DNA of 11,067 bases from the NCBI GenBank assembly GCA_049964535.1, contig JBMFXG010000085.1, forward strand, positions 1 to 11,067. The letters run 5' to 3'. The stretch comes from JAJYZP01 sp049964535. Lineage in GTDB: Bacteria; Actinomycetota; Acidimicrobiia; Acidimicrobiales; Acidimicrobiaceae. Both the position numbers and the translations under genes were made by a program. Below the pieces are notes generated by a model. That model ran no database searches and was not told the DNA's origin. It saw nothing but the letters and a program-made list of their open reading frames with translations. Positions 1 through 6,316 of the stretch are shown in pieces; the first letter of the stretch is position 1, and each line of letters starts with the position of its first letter.

Positions 1-2515
1 CGAGGAGATCCATCAGTCGCCCAGCTCGAGCGAAGCCGACCCGAAGCTTACGCTGCAGCATCGAGGTTGAGCCGAGCTGACTCATAACGACGAGTCGGAC
101 CGCCTCGTCAAAGAGCTCATCTCCCCCACCAACACTCGTGCCTCCCCCGCCCGAGCTACTCTCCGAAGAACCCTCTACCCCTTCGACGTAGCGCGGATCA
201 CCTTGGCGCACCCAGCTCGCAACAACCGCTCGAACCTCATCTTCGCTGACCCACGGGGACTGGATTCGCCGGGGGTGCGAGGAGGAAGCGGTCACCAGCA
301 ACATATCGCCTTGACCCACGAGCTTCTCTGCACCGGGATGATCGAGAATAACCCGGGAGTCCGCCTGAGAGGCCACAGCAAAGGCCATTCGGGACGGCAC
401 ATTGGCCTTGATCACGCCGGTGATGACGTCGACCGAGGGTCGTTGCGTTGCGATCACCAAGTGAATACCGACCGCCCGAGCCTTCTGCGCTATCCGACAG
501 ATCGAGTCCTCGACATCGCGTGCAGCTGCCATCATGAGGTCATTCAGCTCGTCCACGACGACCAAGATGAAGGGTAGGTGTCGAAGTGATGCTTCCTCTT
601 CACTCGAGCTCGTTCCTCTCTCAGCAGCGAGATCAGGACTACCAAGGGTTCCCACTTTCTCCTCTTCGAAGGGAAGCTCATTGAAGGTCGAGTCCTCTAC
701 TCCGCCTTCACGTTGGGCCTTCACCAACGCGTTGTACCCTGCAATGTCGCGCACTCCAAAGGAGGCGAGGAGGTCGTAGCGAAGCTCCATCTCCTTCACC
801 GCCCACGACAGCGCATTGGCCGCCTTCTTTGGGTCCACTACGACCGCAGTCAGGAGGTGTGGAAGCCGATTGTACTGTCCTAGCTCGACCCTCTTCGGAT
901 CGATCAAAATCAGCCGAACGTCGTCCGGCGTGGATCGCATCAGGATCGAGGTCAGCAGCGAGTTCAACGCCGACGACTTACCGGCCCCGGTCGCTCCAGC
1001 GATCAATACATGGGGCATTTCGGCCAGATTCATCACTGCTGCTGTGCCGGAGATATCTTGTCCAAGTGGCACCTCAAGAGGGTGTTCGGCCCTACGCATC
1101 TCCGGAGAGCTCATGACATCACCAAGCGTGACGACCTCTCTCGTCCGATTTGGCACCTCGACTCCAATAGCGGAGCGACCGGGAATCGGTGCCAAGATTC
1201 GCACGTCGGTTGCGGCCATAGCGTAGGCAATATCTCGATGCAGCGCAAGGATACGGGCGACCTTAATACCTTCGCCGAGCTCAAGTTCGTATCGCGTCAC
1301 CGTGGGACCTACCGTCATACCGGCAATCTTTACCGGGACACCGTGGGTGAGGAGTGAGGCTTGTAGCGTTGCACCTCGCTCTATCAGTTCGCCACGATTG
1401 AGACGCTGCCGAGCTCCCCGACGCAGCAGTGTCGGCGAAGGTAGCTTCCAATGGACCCCACGGCTCGGGTGACCACCGTCAAGCTCCTGCTCAGGTAGAC
1501 CATGTGCGGTCGTCTCGACCACTGCATCGCTCCCAAGAAGATCTCCCCTGCCAACGAGTGCCTCAATCTCCCCCCCGTCGATGTATTCGGTCGTTTCCCG
1601 CTCACCGTCAAACCCAGCTTCGCCATCAAAGGGCGTATCATCGACCTCTCCAAGCAGCTCGCTCAGCGAGAGCGGGGCAGAGGAGTCCTCGGTCACGTCG
1701 TTGTGGCGACGAGATCGTGACGAGGACCGCTTCGACCGCTCTATCGATCGATCCTCTTCCGAGAGGCCGATTGGCCTCTCGGATCGAGCCCTCAAAAGGT
1801 TGGCAAGCGACTGGGCAGTGCTCTCGATACGGACACCGAGTAGCGACAGCACAACCACGATGCCAATGAGCCCGACGACGATAGCGCCACCGACCGTACC
1901 AACGAGCGGGTGAAGAGCGCCAGCGATCACCGCACCAACCAGGCCACCGTACTCCTGCGCTCGCTGCAGGTCCAAGACCGAGTAGTGCACATTATAGGTA
2001 GCTATCGCAACGAAGGCGGAGACCACGACCTGGAGAACTGCAAGCTCCACGAAGACCCAACGGCGTTGGGCCCACGGTGCATGGGAGAGTGCAACCACAC
2101 CGCCGACGACCCCCAAGGCGCACAGGAGGAAGCTGCTCGGTCCGCCAAGAGCTGTGAAGAACGCGTACACGGCACGATGGAGCGCTCCAAAAATCTCGAG
2201 TTCACCGAGACCACCGATAACGACTGAGATCAAGATCCAGAGCAGCGCAGTCGCTTCTCGGCTACGCCGTGGAGTGGATGACGCTGACGCTGTCTCGGTT
2301 GTGCGAGTCGTTCGAGCCTGACCCTGCCTCTGAGTCGAACCACTTCGCGAGGTTACACTCCGCGAGCCCTTTCGGGCGCTCGAGCTCGCCCGACCCGTCT
2401 GTGACGAGACACCGCCTCTACCGCTTTGCCGAGCGGAACCTGCTCCACCTTGGGGCAGAGAGGAACCTCGACGAGCATCTCGTGAGCTTCCAACCTTCGA
2501 CTGGTCCTTAGCCAT
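1..2515 (-). CDS. ftsK: FtsK/SpoIIIE DNA translocase, 3' end outside window
   Basis: FtsK anchors at the division septum and pumps chromosomal DNA clear of it. I translated an unbroken frame of 838 codons from the ATG at 2515 to the left edge; no stop is reached. Order: a Ser/Arg/Gly-rich cytoplasmic N-terminus (1-86); about four membrane segments (about 88-105, 116-145, 153-173, 192-228); an acidic linker (about 250-355); the motor with Walker A GATGAGKS (507-514), Walker B ILVVVDEL (650-657) and the signature ATQRPSVDVITGVIKAN (689-705); a Ser/Gly linker (783-797); and most of the winged-helix gamma domain (from 798) that reads polar DNA motifs. Perhaps 20-30 residues are missing. GAGGG lies 6 bases before the ATG; a TAG two codons upstream excludes an earlier start. 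It follows rnj by 32 bases. Confidence 0.95.
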   Translation of the reverse strand, partial: MAKDQSKVGSSRDARRGSSLPQGGAGSARQSGRGGVSSQTGRASSSARKGSRSVTSRSGSTQRQGQARTTRTTETASASSTPRRSREATALLWILISVVIGGLGELEIFGALHRAVYAFFTALGGPSSFLLCALGVVGGVVALSHAPWAQRRWVFVELAVLQVVVSAFVAIATYNVHYSVLDLQRAQEYGGLVGAVIAGALHPLVGTVGGAIVVGLIGIVVVLSLLGVRIESTAQSLANLLRARSERPIGLSEEDRSIERSKRSSSRSRRHNDVTEDSSAPLSLSELLGEVDDTPFDGEAGFDGERETTEYIDGGEIEALVGRGDLLGSDAVVETTAHGLPEQELDGGHPSRGVHWKLPSPTLLRRGARQRLNRGELIERGATLQASLLTHGVPVKIAGMTVGPTVTRYELELGEGIKVARILALHRDIAYAMAATDVRILAPIPGRSAIGVEVPNRTREVVTLGDVMSSPEMRRAEHPLEVPLGQDISGTAAVMNLAEMPHVLIAGATGAGKSSALNSLLTSILMRSTPDDVRLILIDPKRVELGQYNRLPHLLTAVVVDPKKAANALSWAVKEMELRYDLLASFGVRDIAGYNALVKAQREGGVEDSTFNELPFEEEKVGTLGSPDLAAERGTSSSEEEASLRHLPFILVVVDELNDLMMAAARDVEDSICRIAQKARAVGIHLVIATQRPSVDVITGVIKANVPSRMAFAVASQADSRVILDHPGAEKLVGQGDMLLVTASSSHPRRIQSPWVSEDEVRAVVASWVRQGDPRYVEGVEGSSESSSGGGGTSVGGGDELFDEAVRLVVMSQLGSTSMLQRKLRVGFARAGRLMDLL
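1758..1783. repeat. perfect 11-bp inverted repeat inside ftsK
   Basis: TCCGAGAGGCC and GGCCTCTCGGA surround the 4-base loop GATT. The site lies in the ftsK coding region at codons 245-253, just after the last membrane segment. In the ftsK mRNA it would form a GC-rich hairpin with an AAUC loop. No T run follows on either strand, so it is not an ordinary terminator. Confidence 0.7.
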
Positions 2516-2547
2516 GCACTACCCTCGGTCCGCTCCTTCCGACTAGT

Positions 2548-4206
2548 TCAGATCTCAGTTATGACCGGAACGATCATCGGCTTACGCTTCGTCGTCGAAG
2601 AGATCTTTTTGCCCACCGCCGATCGCACGTTCCGTCCGAGCGCATCGACGCTCCGTGTGCCACCCTTCAACGTCGTCTCGATCGCCTTTCGTGCCTCACC
2701 TTGGAGCTCCCGGATCAACTCATCATCCTCTGGGTGTATCCAGCCCCGAGAGGTAACTTCGGGATCAGCGAGCAGCTCGAGGTCGGTGAGGTTGACGGTA
2801 GCAGCGACGACCACAACGCCATCCTCTGAGAGCGTGCGTCGATCTCGCAGGACGCCTTTCGTGATATCCCCCACGACGCCATCGACGTAGAGGTAGCCGG
2901 CCGGTATGTCGTCCCCGTACGTAATTGCATCGTCGGTGAGCACCACGACATCACCGTCTTGGGCGAGCAAGACCCGGTCGCTTGCGATACCCATCGAGAT
3001 AGCTAAGCGAGCGTGGTTGACGAGGTGCCGAAACTCTCCGTGCACCGGCACAAATGACCACGGTTTCGCTACTGAGAGCATGGTACGCAGCTCACCACGG
3101 CGGGCGTGCCCAGATGCGTGGACATGGTCGGTACCGGGATGTGCAACATCGGTGCCACGACGGTAGAGGCCATCGATGACCTTACCGACCGAAGACTCAT
3201 TCCCAGGAATAATATCTGCGCTAATAATAATGAGGTCGTTCTCGCCGACTCGAATCCAGCGGGACTCTCCTGCAGACATCAAAGAGAGCGCTGACATCGG
3301 CTCTCCTTGCGAACCGGTGGATATGACACAGATCTCGGAGTCTTTGTACTTGCCAATCGCCTCGATATCGACTAACTCCGACTCAGGAATCCGAAGTATT
3401 CCCTGGGCCCGGGCGAGAGCAACGTTCTTGCCCATGGAGCGCCCCAAAGTAAAGACCTTGCGCCCATGAGCGAGAGCGACCTCGGCAATCTGCTGCACAC
3501 GATGGATATGCGAAGCGAAGCACGCAACCACAATACGACGCTCCTCGTACCGACTGAAGAGGCCCTCGAGCGCTGAGCGCACCGAGGTCTCTGAATCGGT
3601 GAAGCCTTCCTCTTCCGCATTGGTAGAGTCCGACAACAAGAGTCGAATCCCAGGATCGCCTGCCAGAGCTCCAATGCGCGCAAGCTCGGTAGTACGGCCG
3701 TCAACTGGAGTGAGGTCCAACTTAAAATCACCGGTGTGCAGAATCAAACCTTGCGAGGTCGAGATCGCAAGTGCAAACGAGGAGGGCACGGAGTGCGTCA
3801 CCGGGATGAACTCAACCGTGAACGGTCCGATCTGACGTCGTTCTAGATCCGAGACGACCTCGAAACGGGTCTTGGCGAGCAGACCGGCCTCTTCAATACG
3901 GTTGCGAGCAAAGCTCAGCGTGAGCTCAGAACCATAGAGCGGGAAGGAGAGCTCTCGTAGAAGGTACGAGAGCGCCCCGGTGTGATCCTCGTGTCCATGC
4001 GTCAGTACGCAACCCACCACTTTTTCTCTATTTTCATGGAGGAAAGTAAAGTCTGGAAGCACGAGATCGACTCCCGGCATATCGGCATTTGGGAACATGA
4101 GCCCGCAATCCACGATCAAGATCGCACCATCTTGCGAGATCACTGCGCAGTTACGGCCGATCTCTCCTAAGCCACCAAGAAACCCAACTGTTACGGTCGA
4201 CGCCAA
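2548..4206 (-). CDS. rnj: ribonuclease J
   Basis: RNase J is a zinc-dependent metallo-beta-lactamase/beta-CASP nuclease with 5'-3' exonuclease and endonuclease activity in mRNA turnover and rRNA maturation. The 552 residues are full length: GGLGEIGRN (11-19), the metal-binding HGHEDH (70-75), PVTHSVP (135-141), HTGDFK (157-162), the beta-CASP segments STGSQGEP (296-303) and HASGHA (363-368), and PVHGEFRHL (387-395). A C-terminal domain of about 100 residues ends in a basic stretch. The start must be TTG at 4206: the codon before it is the dapA stop in the same frame, and the next Met is residue 37, past the first conserved motif. No clear ribosome binding site precedes it, so translation probably depends on ribosomes finishing dapA. 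Confidence 0.95.
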   Translation of the reverse strand: MASTVTVGFLGGLGEIGRNCAVISQDGAILIVDCGLMFPNADMPGVDLVLPDFTFLHENREKVVGCVLTHGHEDHTGALSYLLRELSFPLYGSELTLSFARNRIEEAGLLAKTRFEVVSDLERRQIGPFTVEFIPVTHSVPSSFALAISTSQGLILHTGDFKLDLTPVDGRTTELARIGALAGDPGIRLLLSDSTNAEEEGFTDSETSVRSALEGLFSRYEERRIVVACFASHIHRVQQIAEVALAHGRKVFTLGRSMGKNVALARAQGILRIPESELVDIEAIGKYKDSEICVISTGSQGEPMSALSLMSAGESRWIRVGENDLIIISADIIPGNESSVGKVIDGLYRRGTDVAHPGTDHVHASGHARRGELRTMLSVAKPWSFVPVHGEFRHLVNHARLAISMGIASDRVLLAQDGDVVVLTDDAITYGDDIPAGYLYVDGVVGDITKGVLRDRRTLSEDGVVVVAATVNLTDLELLADPEVTSRGWIHPEDDELIRELQGEARKAIETTLKGGTRSVDALGRNVRSAVGKKISSTTKRKPMIVPVITEI

Positions 4207-5142
4207 CTAAATTTTCCAACTTTCATTCAACGAGATCCCCAGTTTACGGCAGTCGAGATCCAACGCAGCGAGAACCTCGCCCGCCCGAGTACGAAGCGAC
4301 TCCGTCACAGGACCGAGGGGAAGTCGGCAGTCTCCTCCCGGCAGCCCAAGCTCCATGAGCATCGCCTTCAACGGTTCGGGATTCGGGTTGCGCTCCGAGC
4401 TCTCGTAGGAGTACGAAGCTAATAGGACGCTATTGATAGCTCGCGCACGTCCGAGATCACCTTTTAGGAACGCCCTCACCATCTCGGCCATCGCAGGACC
4501 ACACCAGTGGCTGGCCACCGAGATCACGCCTGAGGCTCCGACCGCCAGAAGCGGTAGAGTGAGAGCGTCGTCGCCACTGAAGACTACGAACTCCTCTGGC
4601 ACCTGCGCCAAGAGACGAGCTGTAGTAACGACATCGCCGGCTGCATCTTTGAGACCGATAAGGTTGTCGTGTCCATCCACGAGACGAAGTACCGTCTCAC
4701 CTTCGATTCTCCTCCCTGTACGGGCCGGGATATCGTAGAGGATCACCGGAAGCGGGCAGGCAGTCAAAATCTCGGAGAAGTGGCGTAGGAGCCCATCCTG
4801 CGAGGGTCGGGAGTAGTACGGTGTCACTGCGAGAACTCCGTCGACTCCACTCTTGAGCGCCAGCTCCGTGAGCTCAACCGAGTGGACAGTCACATTCGTC
4901 GTTGACCCCGCTATGATGACCGACTCCGGGAGCGCAGCCTTAATCTCTCTCCACAACGTTACTTTCTCATCATCCGTGAGCGTCGGCGACTCGCCGGTCG
5001 TTCCTGAGAGCACGAGCCCATCGCTTCCGTGATCGATCAACCACGACGCTAGCCGTAACGCCCCCTCGACATCGAGACGACCCTGGTCATCAAAGGGAGT
5101 GGCCATAGCGGTCACAACACGGCAATCGGTCAAGAGCCTCAT
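4207..5142 (-). CDS. dapA: 4-hydroxy-tetrahydrodipicolinate synthase DapA
   Basis: DapA condenses pyruvate with aspartate semialdehyde, the committed step to diaminopimelate and lysine. Counting from the ATG at 5142 (311 residues), the TIM barrel shows LSGTTGESPTL (45-55) with the catalytic threonines, YDIPARTG (136-143) with the catalytic tyrosine, and IGLKDAAGD (162-170) with Schiff-base Lys165, followed by GASGVISV (202-209). The positions closely match the well-studied enzyme (Thr44, Tyr133, Lys161). The protein has a slightly long C-terminus of about 20 residues. The frame can be extended to a GTG at 5169, but the AGGAGG before the ATG argues for the shorter form. Its TAG stop directly abuts the rnj start in the same frame. 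Confidence 0.96.
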   Translation of the reverse strand: MRLLTDCRVVTAMATPFDDQGRLDVEGALRLASWLIDHGSDGLVLSGTTGESPTLTDDEKVTLWREIKAALPESVIIAGSTTNVTVHSVELTELALKSGVDGVLAVTPYYSRPSQDGLLRHFSEILTACPLPVILYDIPARTGRRIEGETVLRLVDGHDNLIGLKDAAGDVVTTARLLAQVPEEFVVFSGDDALTLPLLAVGASGVISVASHWCGPAMAEMVRAFLKGDLGRARAINSVLLASYSYESSERNPNPEPLKAMLMELGLPGGDCRLPLGPVTESLRTRAGEVLAALDLDCRKLGISLNESWKI

Positions 5143-5149
5143 GGGCACG

Positions 5150-5155
5150 CCTCCT
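5150..5155 (-). promoter_or_regulatory. ribosome binding site that fixes the dapA start
   Basis: AGGAGG on the minus strand, 7 bases before the ATG at 5142, is the best Shine-Dalgarno sequence in the window. It decides against the upstream GTG at 5169, which would put the ribosome binding site inside the coding region and add nine residues with no family counterpart. Confidence 0.85.
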
Positions 5156-5208
5156 CTGTCTCCAACCACCCTATCCGAAGCGTATATGCACCTACTCAGT
5201 AGTGAACT

Positions 5209-6042
5209 TCAACCACCACGAGTTTCACTACCAAGACGACCAACCACAAGAGCATCGATACCCTGTTCTAGCCCAACGACCGAACGTACCGCACGGATAG
5301 CCAACAGTACCCCGGGCATGAACGAACGTCGATCGTAGGAGTCGTGTCGAAGCGTGAGAGTCTGTCCGTCGGTCCCAAGAATCACTTCTTGATGTGCAAC
5401 GGTGCCGGCTACACGCAGAGAGTGGATGTGTACGCCGCCCTCACTGCGAAGACCACGGCTCCGAGCTGGCTCCTCAGAGAGTGTCGGATCTTCGGCAAAC
5501 CTGCCCGACCCATGAGCAGTGAGCGCAGCGTCCATGCGCTTCGCCGTCATCAACGCCGTGCCAGAGGGCGCATCACGTTTGGCATTGTGGTGCATCTCCA
5601 CGATCTCGGCCGTGTCAAAAAGCGGCGCCGCCAACTCAGCAAAGTGCATCATGAGAACCGCACCGAGAGAGAAGTTCGCGGCCACGATGCAACCGGTCCG
5701 AGATGCTTCGAACCGTCGCCCGAGCTCCACGAGCTCACTCTGAGCGATACCTGTTGTACCGACAACCGCACCAATACCGAGATCTGCGCAGAACCGAAGC
5801 GTTTCACGAGCGGCTTCCGCAACGGAGAAGTCAACGATCACGTCGGGCGTGTCGTAACGTAGACTCTCCAGATCCCGTACGAACTGCGGACCGGAGACGG
5901 CCAAGCCGGTGGCATGCCGAAAATCCATGCCCGCAAGACGAGGATCAACAGCGGCCACGAGCTCCATATCGTCCTGAGCAACGATAGCACCACACACCGT
6001 CAGGCCCATCGCCCCACCTGCACCGACCACGCCAACCCGCAC
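5209..6042 (-). CDS. dapB: 4-hydroxy-tetrahydrodipicolinate reductase DapB
   Basis: DapB reduces the product of DapA with NAD(P)H to tetrahydrodipicolinate in the diaminopimelate/lysine pathway, which supplies the cell-wall cross-link. The 277 residues show the Rossmann motif VGAGGAMG (6-13), the GTTG cofactor-binding turn (95-98) and the catalytic signature EMHHNAKRDAPSGTA (149-163), which includes the His-His pair, Lys155 and the DAPSGT substrate loop. Length is typical (about 245-275). The start is GTG at 6042, chosen because GGAGG lies 5 bases upstream and the Rossmann fold begins at once. It is the first gene after the pnp terminator and 66 bases before the chosen dapA start, so it probably heads the operon. 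Confidence 0.97.
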   Translation of the reverse strand: MRVGVVGAGGAMGLTVCGAIVAQDDMELVAAVDPRLAGMDFRHATGLAVSGPQFVRDLESLRYDTPDVIVDFSVAEAARETLRFCADLGIGAVVGTTGIAQSELVELGRRFEASRTGCIVAANFSLGAVLMMHFAELAAPLFDTAEIVEMHHNAKRDAPSGTALMTAKRMDAALTAHGSGRFAEDPTLSEEPARSRGLRSEGGVHIHSLRVAGTVAHQEVILGTDGQTLTLRHDSYDRRSFMPGVLLAIRAVRSVVGLEQGIDALVVGRLGSETRGG

Positions 6043-6135
6043 TCAGACCTCCAGATCGAATCGAGGCTACGTCCCCGCCTCGAGCACTGACCGAGGTCCA
6101 AGCTCACCGACTCGAGAAGTTACCTCCCATCGCAC

Positions 6136-6163
6136 ACTCTACCCCATCGTTGAGCTCCAAAAA
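6136..6163 (-). promoter_or_regulatory. candidate promoter for dapB-dapA-rnj-ftsK
   Basis: After the pnp terminator a new promoter is needed for the downstream genes. The best -10-like hexamer is TAGAGT (6141-6136), with TTTTTG (6163-6158) as a weak -35 at 16-base spacing, about 93 bases before the dapB start. A second option is TTGATT (6201-6196) with GAATAC (6178-6173) at 17 bases, whose -10 is poor. Neither is decisive. Confidence 0.3.
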
Positions 6164-6206
6164 CCAACGACCGTATTCGAACCGCAGGACCGGGCAATCA
6201 AGAGCG

Positions 6207-6253
6207 AAAAACAGAGGTGGCCGAGCTAGCCACAAAAAAGCTAGCTCGGCCAC
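6207..6253 (-). terminator. intrinsic terminator of pnp
   Basis: On the minus strand a perfect 14-bp stem, GTGGCCGAGCTAGC (6253-6240) with GCTAGCTCGGCCAC (6230-6217), encloses the 9-base loop TTTTTTGTG. After CTCTG it is followed by a run of five T (6211-6207). It lies 64 bases after the pnp stop. A weaker 7-bp repeat AAGACCT/AGGTCTT (6257-6263 and 6286-6292) precedes it. The hairpin has no T run in the plus direction, so it should act on pnp transcripts only. It separates the rpsO-pnp unit from the dap-rnj-ftsK unit. Confidence 0.85.
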
Positions 6254-6316
6254 TGAAAGACCTAGGCCTCTAAACCACCGACTCCAGGTCTTCGATAGCT
6301 ACTACGAAAACTCTTC

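Noticed and set aside
203..2511. Several plus-strand open frames of 70-146 residues opposite ftsK
   Set aside because: They lie antisense to a continuous ftsK frame with clear motifs, and their proteins are Ser/Arg/Pro-rich with no recognisable domain.
5143..5169. GTG at 5169 as the dapA start
   Set aside because: The AGGAGG for the ATG at 5142 would fall inside the coding region, and the extra nine residues have no counterpart in the family.
5344..5862. Plus-strand open frame of 172 residues
   Set aside because: It lies antisense to dapB over the catalytic motif, and its product has no family features.
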